Positions 1-9,380 are shown, counted from the first letter of the stretch. The stretch is DNA of 64,000 bases from Leptolyngbya sp. NIES-3755 (GCA_001548435.1 AP017308.1:5093030-5157029), one strand, 5' to 3'. The notes: generated by a model from the sequence alone, not told the origin. Translations and numbers: made by a program.

Positions 1-1
1 T

Positions 2-67
2 CTTGACGATGATACAAAAGCTCAATTGCATCGGGAATTTGCCTCAGAATTCAAAGTCCATTGTTAA
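2..67 (+). CDS. 3' end of an unidentified gene (partial)
   Basis: The first bases read open in one frame up to a TAA at 65-67, giving about 21 residues that end in SEFKVHC. The rest lies outside the window, so no family can be named. The reading frame could be chance over so short a stretch. It is listed because the 140 bp that follow look like an ordinary promoter region for ftsH. Confidence 0.3.
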   Translation, partial: LDDDTKAQLHREFASEFKVHC

Positions 68-191
68 ACCATTACGTTACATTGGATAAACCAGGAATTC
101 TCAGATTTCGACCGTATAGCTGCAAGAAGTCTTAATACGGAGTAATATAAATTAACAATACAAATCTGAGATCCCTTTAATTCCTATTTTC

Positions 192-197
192 AGGAGG
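192..197 (+). promoter_or_regulatory. Shine-Dalgarno site that sets the GTG start of ftsH
   Basis: A perfect AGGAGG lies 10 bases upstream of GTG at 208. No in-frame ATG lies between it and the conserved N-terminal membrane segment, so the GTG is the start. Confidence 0.7.
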
Positions 198-207
198 ACA
201 CACCCCG

Positions 208-2049
208 GTGAACAAGCGGTGGAGAAATGCAGGGCTATATGCGCTTTTAGCGATCGTCGTGATTGCCTTAGCAACGGCGGTTTTTGATAAGCAACCCCAA
301 ACTCGTGAAACCTGGCGCTACAGCGAGTTTATTTCACAAGTTGAGAAAAACAACGTCAATAAAGTCAGTCTCAGTTCCGATCGCTCACGCGCAGTGGTTC
401 AATCCCAAGACGGTAGCCGCATCTTGGTGAACCTGCCGAGCGACCCCGAACTGATCAACATTCTGACCCGCAACCAAGTCGATATTTCCGTCCTGCCTGC
501 CAGCGATGGCAACGATTTCTGGCTTCGTGCCGTGAGTAGCCTGTTCTTCCCAGTCTTGCTGCTGGTGGGTCTATTCTTCCTGTTGCGCCGCGCTCAAAAT
601 GGTCCAGGTAACCAAGCGATGAACTTCGGCAAGTCGAAAGCCAGAGTTCAAATGGAGCCTCAAACTCAAGTCACGTTCAACGATGTGGCTGGAATTGACC
701 AAGCGAAACTCGAATTGAACGAAGTTGTAGACTTCTTGAAAAATGCCGATCGCTTTACCGCAGTTGGAGCCAAAATTCCCAAGGGTGTTCTCTTAGTGGG
801 ACCTCCTGGAACGGGTAAAACTCTTCTGGCGAAAGCGGTCGCAGGTGAAGCGGGTGTTCCGTTCTTCTCGATCTCTGGTTCTGAATTCGTGGAAATGTTC
901 GTGGGTGTGGGCGCTTCCCGTGTCCGCGACTTGTTCGAGCAAGCGAAAACGAACGCACCTTGTATCGTCTTTATCGATGAAATTGATGCGGTCGGTCGTC
1001 AGCGCGGAGCGGGTCTTGGTGGCGGTAACGATGAACGGGAACAAACCTTGAACCAACTCTTAACCGAGATGGATGGTTTTGAAGGCAATACCGGAATCAT
1101 CATCATCGCAGCGACGAACCGTCCTGATGTCTTGGATGCAGCGTTATTGCGTCCGGGTCGTTTTGACCGTCAAGTGGTGGTCGATCGTCCTGATTATGCA
1201 GGTCGTCTCGAAGTCCTCAACGTTCACGCTCGTGGCAAAACCTTGTCGAAAGACGTTGACCTCGAAAAAATTGCTCGTCGGACTCCTGGATTCACCGGAG
1301 CAGACTTGTCGAACTTGCTGAACGAAGCGGCAATTCTCGCAGCTCGTCGCAATTTGACCGAAGTTTCAATGGATGAGATTAACGATGCCATCGATCGTGT
1401 TCTCGCGGGTCCTGAGAAGAAAGACCGTGTGATGAGCGAAAAGCGTAAAGAGTTGGTCGCTTACCACGAAGCAGGACACGCCCTTGTCGGTGCATTGATG
1501 CCCGATTACGACCCTGTTCAAAAAATCAGCATCATTCCTCGTGGTCGTGCAGGGGGGTTAACCTGGTTTACCCCAAGCGAAGACCGGATGGATTCGGGCT
1601 TATATTCCCGCTCCTACCTGCAAAACCAAATGGCGGTTGCACTCGGTGGTCGAATTGCTGAAGAACTCGTCTTTGGTGAAGAAGAAGTCACCACAGGCGC
1701 ATCGAATGACCTTCAGCAAGTGGCACGAGTCGCGAAGCAGATGGTGACGCGATTTGGAATGAGCGATCGCTTAGGTCCAGTTGCCCTCGGTCGTCAGCAA
1801 GGCAATATGTTCCTTGGTCGGGACATCGCCGCAGAACGGGACTTCTCAGAGGAAACCGCAGCCGCGATCGATGACGAGGTTCGGAACTTAGTTGAGCAAG
1901 CGTATCGTCGTGCGAAGGCTGTTCTGGTTCAAAATCGTCCGGTTCTGGATAAATTGGCTGAAATGCTGGTTGAGAAAGAAACGGTGGATTCTGAAGAACT
2001 GCAAGAACTTCTCAGCACTAATGAAGTGCATATTGCAGCGATCGCATAA
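208..2049 (+). CDS. ftsH: ATP-dependent zinc metalloprotease FtsH
   Basis: This is a membrane-anchored AAA+ protease that unfolds and degrades membrane proteins; in cyanobacteria such proteins take part in photosystem II repair. The 613 residues are full length for the family. Two membrane segments (about residues 8-25 and 107-127) flank a periplasmic or lumenal domain. The AAA module shows Walker A GPPGTGKT (about 198-205), Walker B FIDEID (about 255-260) and the second region of homology ending in LRPGRFDR. The zinc site HEAGH is at about 420-424. The gene starts with GTG behind a strong AGGAGG and ends in a clear terminator, so it is probably transcribed alone. Which of the several cyanobacterial FtsH paralogues this is cannot be told from the sequence alone. 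Confidence 0.97.
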   Translation: MNKRWRNAGLYALLAIVVIALATAVFDKQPQTRETWRYSEFISQVEKNNVNKVSLSSDRSRAVVQSQDGSRILVNLPSDPELINILTRNQVDISVLPASDGNDFWLRAVSSLFFPVLLLVGLFFLLRRAQNGPGNQAMNFGKSKARVQMEPQTQVTFNDVAGIDQAKLELNEVVDFLKNADRFTAVGAKIPKGVLLVGPPGTGKTLLAKAVAGEAGVPFFSISGSEFVEMFVGVGASRVRDLFEQAKTNAPCIVFIDEIDAVGRQRGAGLGGGNDEREQTLNQLLTEMDGFEGNTGIIIIAATNRPDVLDAALLRPGRFDRQVVVDRPDYAGRLEVLNVHARGKTLSKDVDLEKIARRTPGFTGADLSNLLNEAAILAARRNLTEVSMDEINDAIDRVLAGPEKKDRVMSEKRKELVAYHEAGHALVGALMPDYDPVQKISIIPRGRAGGLTWFTPSEDRMDSGLYSRSYLQNQMAVALGGRIAEELVFGEEEVTTGASNDLQQVARVAKQMVTRFGMSDRLGPVALGRQQGNMFLGRDIAAERDFSEETAAAIDDEVRNLVEQAYRRAKAVLVQNRPVLDKLAEMLVEKETVDSEELQELLSTNEVHIAAIA

Positions 2050-2070
2050 TTACTAATTGATCAAAACTTG

Positions 2071-2106
2071 AAGAGATGTCTCTAACTTAGGGGCATCTCT
2101 TTTTTG
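2071..2106 (+). terminator. Rho-independent terminator of ftsH
   Basis: AAGAGATG pairs with CATCTCTT (imperfect extension inside), followed directly by a run of T. It lies 21 bp after the ftsH stop. Confidence 0.85.
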
Positions 2107-2195
2107 TTTAAAATTCGATGCCTTCTTGAGCAGAGCGTACTCCCACTGCACATGAGATTAAATTGAGATCAAACTTTATGGGAGATCTTACGAGC

Positions 2196-2373
2196 TATAC
2201 CAAATCAATTTGTGAATGCCACAGATCCTTCGCCCCCTAAATCCCCCATTCTGGGGGACTTTGAAACCTGAAAAAGATCTGTGTTTGTGGGAAATTTCCA
2301 CTCAAAGTCCCCCACGAGTGGGGGATTTAGGGGGCTTCCAAGATCTGTAGCACTCAAAGATCAATTTGGTATA
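2196..2373. repeat. Palindromic repeat element with terminal inverted repeats (MITE-like)
   Basis: The element begins TATACCAAAT (2196-2205) and ends in the exact reverse complement ATTTGGTATA (2364-2373). Inside it, a long arm starting GCCCCCTAAATCCCCCA (2232) is matched by its reverse complement ending at 2335, and each arm holds its own CCCCCA...TGGGGG hairpin. AGATCTGTG/CACAGATC blocks also face each other. It has no coding capacity. A relative with the same arms but no TATACCAAAT ends lies at 42901-43011. CCCCCTAAATCCCCC palindromes are known to be frequent in cyanobacterial genomes; mobilisation by a transposase is inference. Confidence 0.8.
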
Positions 2374-2389
2374 GGATCAAAGTGCGGAT

Positions 2390-2582
2390 TCGAGGCAGTA
2401 ATCCACACATCCGACTCATAGAATCGTTCTAACTGTTGTAGCTCAAATCCACCGAGCAATAGTTCTAACCAAACTTCGACCAACGGCATCTGCTGTCAGA
2501 GTTGCAGCAGTGAGATAGAATTTTCCGTCACATCGTTCTGCAACCATTGCGCGATCGCGGATAACCAGGCTGCAATGTCCTC
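2390..2582 (-). pseudogene. Remnant of an unidentified protein gene
   Basis: Read on the minus strand, one frame gives protein-like sequence (segments such as IAAWLSAIAQWLQNDV and MPLVEVWLELLLGGFE) broken by a TGA at 2496-2498. There is no start and no end in frame. The residue composition looks like a real, leucine-rich helical protein that has decayed. I do not recognise the family with confidence. Confidence 0.4.
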
Positions 2583-2640
2583 TTTGCCTGCTAGCTCTCA
2601 CACCATGCCTGCTGCACTTTTCTTCTCCACCTCATCCAGG

Positions 2641-2754
2641 TTAGCTATTTCTCAACAGATTATTACCGAGAAGCATGGCGGAAAATTGAGCTGCCATTCT
2701 GTAGTCGCTCAGGGAGCGGAATTCCGAATTGAGCTTCCACTCTTGCAGCCTTAG
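2641..2754 (+). pseudogene. C-terminal remnant of a histidine kinase ATPase domain
   Basis: An open stretch of 37 codons ending in TAG reads LAISQQIITEKHGG and later GAEFRIELPL. This is the G2-box region and last strand of a HATPase_c domain (compare [15 protein letters not shown] and [10 protein letters not shown] in the intact kinase at 9381). No catalytic or dimerisation part is present upstream, so it is a leftover of a deleted kinase gene. Confidence 0.6.
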
Positions 2755-3313
2755 CAACTAAAGAATTAGCAAATTCTCTTTAATAGTGAATTCCCGATAA
2801 ACGTTACTTCTGCTTGTTCTTTAGGCTTGATCTTGTTTGTCAACGCTATTGCAGCCGAATGAATTCATTTCTTTAAAAATGCGTAGAAATGAGCACAGTC
2901 TCTAACTATCAACTACTCCAAATTAGTTTGTCAAGGATGCCACTAAGTATAAAAAGTGATCACAAAATAGCTCGTCTACGTATTGCTTTTTGCGAAGGCT
3001 AAGATATTAAATAGTTAAGTAATGATTACGCTCTGTAATTTCACAGTTGCTACATTGCTGTTGGCTTAACTGTCACTTGCATATCTAAAAGGATAATTCG
3101 ATTTAAGTTCACAAGCTGATTCCCTGTGAAATCTATCGGATTTCATGGGTTTGAAGCTATCTATAAGGTTCATTTGAGCCAATTCTTGAAAAAAACAGCG
3201 TTTTAGCACCTAGAAGCATAGGCGTTTCAAGGAACTACAGTGCTAGAAGATGCGAGAACATCTAAGGCTGCTGAGGTTAGCTATTCCGTATTTGATAAAC
3301 AGGGGTGTGAGAA
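2755..3313. other. Long non-coding leader before the AdoMet decarboxylase gene
   Basis: About 560 bp without a supportable gene. It is AT-rich and has no HIP1 sites. The last 15 bases before 3314 (GGGGTGTGAGAA) offer only a weak ribosome site. The region must hold the promoter of the 3.3-6.4 kb cluster, but I see no convincing -35/-10 pair or known riboswitch. Confidence 0.4.
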
Positions 3314-3784
3314 ATGAAAAAGCAATTTTGCTCGCTTGGCGAAGTAGCTTCGATGCCGATCGGAAGCCACTGCATTCTTGAACTTTTTGGTTGTCCATCA
3401 ACGTTGCTTGACGACGTTGGATTTATTCAAGAAGTTGTGAAAGAAGCGGTTAAGCGAGCCAAAGCAACCTTACTGAAGGAAATCTCTTACCAGTTTGAGC
3501 CGTTTGGCGTGACAGCACTCGCACTTCTGAGTGAATCTCACATTTCGATTCATACCTGGCCCGAAAGCGGCTACATTGCGATCGATGTATTTACCTGTGG
3601 AGAACATACTCAACCAGAGCAAGCTTGTCTCTGCTTTGTAGAAGCGTTTCAAGCCAGCAATCACTCGCTGATGACCCTTCATCGAGGTCAATTTGCGCCA
3701 ACTATCCACTCCACAATTAAACATCTAGAAGGAGACCATCTATCTTCAGAATTGGAAAAAATTACCGTCAAGACAAGTTTATAA
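3314..3784 (+). CDS. speH: S-adenosylmethionine decarboxylase proenzyme (small bacterial type)
   Basis: The enzyme removes the carboxyl group of AdoMet, giving decarboxylated AdoMet, the usual aminopropyl donor for polyamines. The self-cleavage site is visible as SESHISIHTWPE (about residues 74-85): the Ser after the first Glu becomes the pyruvoyl group. The downstream DVFTCGEH segment carries the other conserved active-site Cys and His. At 156 residues it is slightly longer than the usual 120-140, with an extension at each end. No spermidine synthase lies nearby. Instead it is followed after 4-16 bp by an ATP-grasp/SET fusion, then a cupin and a transporter, so its product may feed something other than spermidine (inference). 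Confidence 0.93.
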   Translation: MKKQFCSLGEVASMPIGSHCILELFGCPSTLLDDVGFIQEVVKEAVKRAKATLLKEISYQFEPFGVTALALLSESHISIHTWPESGYIAIDVFTCGEHTQPEQACLCFVEAFQASNHSLMTLHRGQFAPTIHSTIKHLEGDHLSSELEKITVKTSL

Positions 3785-3800
3785 CTCTGTGGAACTTGAT

Positions 3801-5225
3801 ATGAAAGTGTGCATCCTGCAACCTGAATGTTCTCAATCTTCAGTAGAGTCACAGTACTCTACTCAATACTTCCATCTGCTACCTGAAGATCAAGTCGATC
3901 GAGTACTTCTAAAGAAGGCAACCATTTACACTCAGCTTAAGCAGTTAAAGAAGCAAAGTTACGATGTTTTTGTGAACCTTTGCAGAGGTTACCGAGAGAA
4001 TGATTTTGCTTCATGTTCCGAAGTGTCGGCTGTTTTAGAAGATCTCAACCTGCCTCATACGGGTTCTGCCTTGGTTTTGTATGACTCTCCTAAAAATGCA
4101 ATGAAACATATTGCTTACTATGGAGGAGTAGAAACGCCGTCTTTTGCAGTTGCAGAAACGTTAATTGAGGTAGAAGCTGCTTGCCGCGATTTGAATTTTC
4201 CTCTATTTATCAAGCCGAATGCTGCTACAGATTGCTTTGAGATTGATGCACGATCGTACATCACAACCCACGCAGAACTTGTGAGTAAAGCGGCGAATCT
4301 TCTCGCCCATTGTGATAGCGTTCTGATCGAAGAGTATGTGGTGGGACGCGAGTTTACGGTACTTGTAGCAGCTAATCCAGACGATCCGCAGTTGGCGATC
4401 GCTTACCGATCAGTCGAAGTCGTATTTTCTCAAGACGAGCCTTTTCAGACCGAGGAATTTAGGAAGCGATCGCAATCAAGCTGCTATGTTCTTTGTTCTG
4501 ATCAGGAGCTAGATTCGCGTCTGCGAGAAGCCTCTGAGCAGCTTTTTTCTCAGATTAATCAAGGAGGCTATGCTTGTTTTGACTTCCGGGTGGATGAAGC
4601 GGGAGAAATCTTTTTCTTGGATGTGAACTACCCCTGTTCAATCTTCAATCCTGAAGGAAAAGAAGCGATCGCAGATTATGTTTTGAAGTTGAACGGAATC
4701 AGCCAATCTGAGTTTCTCAAGCAGATCGTTGCAGCCGGAATCACAAGACACCAACGCCGTCAAAAGAAATACCAAGTCAAGAAAAGCTCGATCGCGACCT
4801 ACGGAATCTTCGCAGTTCAAACGCTGGAGGCAGGGGAAACGATTGTTTCTGGAGAACACCAGTTGCAAAGAGTCGTCACTCGTTCTCATGCAAAGTCACA
4901 ATGGACAGTCGCAAAGCAAAAAATGTTCTTACGTTACACCTATCCTTTGAGTCAGGGAGTTTTTGTCTTACGTGATCCAAATCACCCTGCTGAATGGCTA
5001 CTGCAAAATCATTCCTGCGATCCGAACACTGCCTATCAAGGACTCGATCTCGTTGCCATTAAACCGATTGTAATGGGTGACGAATTAACCGTAGATTTCG
5101 CGACATTTCTAGATGAAAATGGATTGGAATTTGAGTGTCAATGCGGTTCGGATCATTGCCGGGGATGGATTCGGCTTGAAGCGTGCTGCGAAAGCGTCAA
5201 AAGCCTTGAGTTCTCCAAACTCTAG
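3801..5225 (+). CDS. ATP-grasp ligase fused to a SET domain
   Basis: The N-terminal two thirds (about residues 1-315) resemble D-Ala-D-Ala ligase: a pre-ATP-grasp half with NLCRGYRENDFASC and LPHTGS, then FPLFIKPN (nucleotide Lys), VLIEEYVVGREFTV and a metal-binding stretch FFLDVNYPCS in place of the usual EINPNPG. The C-terminal third is a SET domain: YGIFAVQTLEAGE, QNHSCDPN, GDELTVDF and a post-SET zinc knot CQCGSDHCRGW. SET domains transfer methyl from AdoMet to lysine. The Tyr that usually ends the ELTxDY motif is Phe here. ATG 3801 is preferred; GTG 3789 in frame is the alternative. The gene follows speH almost without gap. Substrates are unknown; an amide-forming ligase is the family expectation. 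Confidence 0.85.
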   Translation: MKVCILQPECSQSSVESQYSTQYFHLLPEDQVDRVLLKKATIYTQLKQLKKQSYDVFVNLCRGYRENDFASCSEVSAVLEDLNLPHTGSALVLYDSPKNAMKHIAYYGGVETPSFAVAETLIEVEAACRDLNFPLFIKPNAATDCFEIDARSYITTHAELVSKAANLLAHCDSVLIEEYVVGREFTVLVAANPDDPQLAIAYRSVEVVFSQDEPFQTEEFRKRSQSSCYVLCSDQELDSRLREASEQLFSQINQGGYACFDFRVDEAGEIFFLDVNYPCSIFNPEGKEAIADYVLKLNGISQSEFLKQIVAAGITRHQRRQKKYQVKKSSIATYGIFAVQTLEAGETIVSGEHQLQRVVTRSHAKSQWTVAKQKMFLRYTYPLSQGVFVLRDPNHPAEWLLQNHSCDPNTAYQGLDLVAIKPIVMGDELTVDFATFLDENGLEFECQCGSDHCRGWIRLEACCESVKSLEFSKL

Positions 5226-5275
5226 AAAACAAGGCTCTCAGTGCAAAACTGTCCTTAATGAATCACTTTTAGCGA

Positions 5276-5845
5276 ATGAATGAGAATCTAAACATGAACA
5301 TTATCGTTGAGCATCAACCGAACCAAGAAAGACTGAAGCAGTTGGGCGTAGAGCATTGGGCAATTTGGATGAAAGAGCCATCAACATTTCCCGCAATTTA
5401 CGCAGAAGATGAAATGTTCTATATCTTAGAAGGTGAGGCAATCATCACGCCGGAGTCTGGAGAGCCAGTGCGAATGAGTGAAGGAGATTTAGTCGCTTTG
5501 CCGATCGGTTTATCCTGCACCTGGGAAGTGACGCGAGATCTCAAGAAGCATTATTGCTACCAGATGCTCGTTAAAAAGCAACTTAGCTCAGAAGATTTGC
5601 AAGCATTGAAGATTCTGGACTATCCGACTGCAACAAAGGAAGTGTCAGATTTTTCTGAAACTTATGCTGCTAGAAAAACTTGCTATCTTCTAGAAGGTGA
5701 AGTCTTACTCACTCCGGCTTGGGGAGAACCTGCGTTGATTCAGAAAGGAGATTTGGTCACACTTTTTGCCGGAATGTCCTGTCATTGGAGTATCCGACAG
5801 GCTGTAAAAATGCACTATTTTTACCCAGAGCAATACATCGATTAA
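5276..5845 (+). CDS. Tandem-cupin protein (DUF861/cupin_3-like)
   Basis: The protein carries two copies of the same small beta-barrel. The first has FYILEGEAIITP, GEPVRMSEGDLVALP and GLSCTWEV; the second has CYLLEGEVLLTP, GEPALIQKGDLVTLF and GMSCHWSI, followed in each case by a KHY/MHY motif. This matches the cupin_3 pattern known from (S)-ureidoglycine aminohydrolase-like proteins. Classical metal-binding His pairs are not evident, so it may bind a ligand rather than catalyse. It lies 50 bp after the ATP-grasp/SET gene on the same strand. An in-frame ATG at 5294 is an equally likely start. Confidence 0.8.
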   Translation: MNENLNMNIIVEHQPNQERLKQLGVEHWAIWMKEPSTFPAIYAEDEMFYILEGEAIITPESGEPVRMSEGDLVALPIGLSCTWEVTRDLKKHYCYQMLVKKQLSSEDLQALKILDYPTATKEVSDFSETYAARKTCYLLEGEVLLTPAWGEPALIQKGDLVTLFAGMSCHWSIRQAVKMHYFYPEQYID

Positions 5846-5877
5846 GCCCACCAAAGATTGTACAGGATTGTACTTCT

Positions 5878-5917
5878 AACACCGGAGTAGATCAGACGAT
5901 CGAGGATCTCCGGTGTT
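5878..5917 (+). terminator. Perfect 10-bp hairpin between cupin and transporter genes
   Basis: AACACCGGAG (5878-5887) pairs exactly with CTCCGGTGTT (5908-5917) around a 20-nt loop. There is no strong T-run after it, so it may be a partial terminator or a processing/stability element. It covers the GTG at 5913, which argues against that codon as a translation start. Confidence 0.5.
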
Positions 5918-5990
5918 CGTTTGTCAACTTCGTTCCTGCTTGAGCGTTAAATTCAAGATTCGTGTTCAGAACTTTAAGCTAAAACCACAA

Positions 5991-6410
5991 ATGATCACAG
6001 CAAATTGGCTTTCCTACGCATTGGCATCTCTATTCTTATACGGATTTTGGGGATTGTTCAGCAAATTGGCAACGAACTATCTTGGCTCCAGAACCGTATT
6101 GGTTTATGACATTGTTGGAGCAGTCTTAGTTGGATTAATGTTTTTTGGTACAAACAACTGGGAATGGCGAGGAGATCTTCGCGGGATTGTTTTTGCGATG
6201 CTGACCGGAATTGTAGGAACCCTTGCTACGCTTTGTTATTTAGTTGCAGTGAGTAAAGGCTCTAGCTCAATTGTTTTACCGCTGACCTCTTTATACCCTG
6301 CGATTACGGTTATTTTGGCTCTTCTTATTCTCAAAGAGCCAATGACCCTAAGGCATGGTATCGGTATTTTGCTCGCTGTCTCGGCAATCATCCTTTGTGC
6401 AGGAGAATAG
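5991..6410 (+). CDS. Single-domain EamA/DMT family transporter
   Basis: About 139 residues with four hydrophobic helices. The motifs GFWGLFSKLA near the start, VAVSKGSSSIVLPLTSLYPAITVILA, and LKEPMTLRHGIGILLAVSAIIL are typical of the half-size EamA members (COG2510-like), which act as homo- or heterodimers in the inner membrane and usually export small metabolites. ATG 5991 gives the expected length. An in-frame GTG at 5913 would add a non-conserved tail inside a hairpin. Its place as last gene of the speH cluster suggests it exports the product, which is inference. Confidence 0.85.
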   Translation: MITANWLSYALASLFLYGFWGLFSKLATNYLGSRTVLVYDIVGAVLVGLMFFGTNNWEWRGDLRGIVFAMLTGIVGTLATLCYLVAVSKGSSSIVLPLTSLYPAITVILALLILKEPMTLRHGIGILLAVSAIILCAGE

Positions 6411-6538
6411 CTAGAACTAAAAAACAGGAACACTCTGACTATTTTTTCTAGTTTAGATTTTTAAGTTGGTTCAGGGAACAATAGCGACGATCTTTCTTAG
6501 CGATCGAGAGAGATCACGCTATCCTATTTCCCTGGACT

Positions 6539-9379
6539 ATGAATACGCCCCCTCTGCCTGCTGCCAAGATCGGTAAACAAGTTCCACTCCGCCTGATGCT
6601 GGTCGTTCCTTTTGTGCTGCAAATCTTTGCGGCGGTCGGACTGGTTGGCTATCTCTCCTTCAGAAACGGACAGAAAGCCGTGAATAACTTAGCGAGTCAG
6701 ATGATTGACAAAGCGAGCCAGCAAGTGGATCAACATTTGGATACTTATTTGGCATTGCCACAGCAACTCAACCAACTGAATGCAGACGCGATCGCAGCGG
6801 GTCAACTTAACACCAATGACTCTAAAGCGAGTCAGCAACACCTCTGGCGAAAAGCAAAAGTTTTTAAGGATGTGAGCTACATCGGCTATACCTTAACCAA
6901 CGGTCAAGAAACAGGGGCAGGCAGATGGATCAACGGCGTAGATCTACTCGTATACGAAAATCTTCCTGAATTAGGCAAAGCGTCAGACTATGCGGCTGAT
7001 GAGCAGGGAAACCGCATCAAACTGATTCAAACTTATGCGTACAATCCCTTATCAGAAGCTTGGTACAAAGACACCGTTAAAGCTGGAAAACCCATTTGGA
7101 GCCAGATCTACGCGGCTGATCTGAGCAATGTGAAAGTTGCCGACACTGGAGCCGCTTCGCAATCCCAAAACACGGCTTCTAACCTCGGTCTACAATACTA
7201 TGTTACCGCTTCTGCAAAACGTCCGTTCTACGATAAGAACAATAAACTCCTTGGTGTTCTGACGACTGACTTGCTGTTGACGAAGATTAGTGAGTTTCTT
7301 CGCACTCTCAAAGTCAGTCCTTCTGGACAAGTCTTCATTATGGAGCGAGATGGGCGATTAGTCGGTAGCTCAGGAACTGAGCCGATTCTGCATCGCGTCA
7401 ACGAGAAGCCAGAACGCTACAGCGCCCTGAACAATCCTGATCCGCTGATTCGGACGATCGCTGAGACGCTCACCCATCGATTCAACACACTTCGTGCAAT
7501 TTCAAATCAGCAAGAGCTTGACCTCACGTTTAATGGACAACGGCAGTTTGTCAAGGTGACTCCGTGGCGCGATGACTATGGTTTAGATTGGCTTGTGGTC
7601 GTCACAGTGCCCGAAGCGGACTTTATGGCAGAAATTAATGCCAGTACGCGCACAACGATTTTGCTTTGTTTAGCTGCGTTGGGAGTTGCTACCCTTTTAG
7701 GAATCTATACGTCTCAGTGGATCGCTCAACCGATTCTACGGCTGAGTCAAGCATCGGAATCCTTGGCGACTTCTGCCCAAAAAGGGTTTGCGGTGGGTGA
7801 ACTGAATCAAGAAGTGGCGCTTTCTCGTGTGACAGAGCTAGGGATTTTAGCGAGTTCGTTCAATCGCATGGCGGAACAATTGCGCGAATCGTTTATCACT
7901 CTAGAACAAACGAATGAACAGCTAGAACAGCGGGTCGAAGAACGCACGTTGGAACTCAAAACCGCTAAAGAAGCAGCCGACATTGCGAATCAGGCAAAGA
8001 GCGAATTCTTGGCAAATATGAGTCACGAATTGCGAACTCCTTTGAATGGCGTTTTAGGATATGTACAAATTCTGCAACGATCTAAAAATCTGGGAGACAA
8101 GGAACAGAAAGGCGTTGATATTATCTACCAGTGCGGGTCTCATTTGCTGACGCTGATTAACGATGTCCTCGACCTTTCTAAGATCGAAGCTCGAAAAATG
8201 GAGCTGCATCCTAAAGCGTTTCATTTCCTTTCGTTTCTAGAAAGCGTAGTAGAGATGTGCCGCATTCGAGCCGAACAGAAAGAGATTGCCTTTCATTACC
8301 AGTTTGATGCTCAGCTCCCGATCGCGATTCGAGCTGATGAAAAACGGCTACGCCAAGTTCTAATTAATCTGCTGGGCAATGCAATCAAATTCACAGATAC
8401 AGGCAGCGTTACCTTCAAAGTGAGTGCGTTAGACCAGATTCGCTTTGAGATAGAAGATACGGGCGTGGGGTTGTCTCCTGAGCAGCTAAACCAGATCTTT
8501 CTGCCGTTTGAGCAAGTCGGCGACACCAAGAAGCAAACGGAAGGAACCGGATTAGGATTGGCAATTAGCCAAAAAATTGTCAGTTTGATGGGCGGCACGA
8601 TCGCGGTAAATAGCATTCTTGGAAAAGGCAGTACATTCTGGTTTGAGGTTGCACTACCCGAAGCGAAAGAATGGGCAACAACCGCTAGAAAAACTCACCG
8701 AGGCACGATCGTCGGATTTGAAGGGAACAACCGCAAAATCTTGACCGTAGACGATCGCTGGGAAAACCGATCCGTGCTCATCAATTTGCTAGCGCCATTA
8801 GGCTTTGAGATTTTTGAAGCAAGCAATGGTCAAGAGGGCTTTGAGCAAGCGATATCGATTCGTCCTGATTTGATTATCACAGACTTAGCAATGCCTGTGA
8901 TGGACGGGTTTACTTTGGTTCAAAATCTACGCCAGGTTCCCCAACTTCAAGATATTTTGATCATTGCCTCGTCTGCCAGCGTGTTTGATATCGATCGTCA
9001 ACAGGCGCAACAGGCAGGCTGTGATGATTTTCTACCGAAACCGATTCAAGCCGAAGAATTGCTCGATCAGATCCAACAGCATTTACAAGTCACTTGGATT
9101 TATGAAGAAAATACTCAGCCTGAGCCGCTACCCGTTCCTCTAACTGCTCAAGATTCTGAAACATGGGTCGTTCCTCCAGCATCAGAGTTGTCAATTCTTT
9201 ATAAAGCGGCAAAACGAGGTCGCGTTTCTCAAATTCAAACCGAAGTCGATCGAATTCAGCAACTAGACCCGAACTATGCTGCCTTTGTGACCAAGATTCA
9301 AGGACTGATCAACGAGTTTGAACTACAAGCGATCGTCATCTTAATCGAATCGCACACTTTGCCGGTAGAGGAGATCTGA
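6539..9379 (+). CDS. Hybrid sensor histidine kinase with extracytoplasmic Cache-type domain
   Basis: The 946-residue membrane kinase has a first membrane helix (about 16-41), a long extracytoplasmic sensor (about 42-368) with features of a double Cache domain ([39 protein letters not shown]), a second helix (about 370-392), HAMP, a coiled coil and then HisKA with [10 protein letters not shown] (phosphorylated His 496). HATPase_c follows with N, DTGVGLS and [10 protein letters not shown] receiver domain has its acceptor at Asp 782 (IITDLAMP) and KPI near its end. The last 90 residues are an unassigned helical tail. The next kinase starts one base after the stop, so the two are co-translated and likely act in one phosphorelay. 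Confidence 0.93.
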   Translation: MNTPPLPAAKIGKQVPLRLMLVVPFVLQIFAAVGLVGYLSFRNGQKAVNNLASQMIDKASQQVDQHLDTYLALPQQLNQLNADAIAAGQLNTNDSKASQQHLWRKAKVFKDVSYIGYTLTNGQETGAGRWINGVDLLVYENLPELGKASDYAADEQGNRIKLIQTYAYNPLSEAWYKDTVKAGKPIWSQIYAADLSNVKVADTGAASQSQNTASNLGLQYYVTASAKRPFYDKNNKLLGVLTTDLLLTKISEFLRTLKVSPSGQVFIMERDGRLVGSSGTEPILHRVNEKPERYSALNNPDPLIRTIAETLTHRFNTLRAISNQQELDLTFNGQRQFVKVTPWRDDYGLDWLVVVTVPEADFMAEINASTRTTILLCLAALGVATLLGIYTSQWIAQPILRLSQASESLATSAQKGFAVGELNQEVALSRVTELGILASSFNRMAEQLRESFITLEQTNEQLEQRVEERTLELKTAKEAADIANQAKSEFLANMSHELRTPLNGVLGYVQILQRSKNLGDKEQKGVDIIYQCGSHLLTLINDVLDLSKIEARKMELHPKAFHFLSFLESVVEMCRIRAEQKEIAFHYQFDAQLPIAIRADEKRLRQVLINLLGNAIKFTDTGSVTFKVSALDQIRFEIEDTGVGLSPEQLNQIFLPFEQVGDTKKQTEGTGLGLAISQKIVSLMGGTIAVNSILGKGSTFWFEVALPEAKEWATTARKTHRGTIVGFEGNNRKILTVDDRWENRSVLINLLAPLGFEIFEASNGQEGFEQAISIRPDLIITDLAMPVMDGFTLVQNLRQVPQLQDILIIASSASVFDIDRQQAQQAGCDDFLPKPIQAEELLDQIQQHLQVTWIYEENTQPEPLPVPLTAQDSETWVVPPASELSILYKAAKRGRVSQIQTEVDRIQQLDPNYAAFVTKIQGLINEFELQAIVILIESHTLPVEEI

Positions 9380-9380
9380 T

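Noticed and set aside
5913..5990. Longer N-terminus of the EamA transporter from GTG 5913
   Set aside because: The extra 26 residues are not membrane-like, the GTG lies in a perfect hairpin, and ATG 5991 gives the normal family length.
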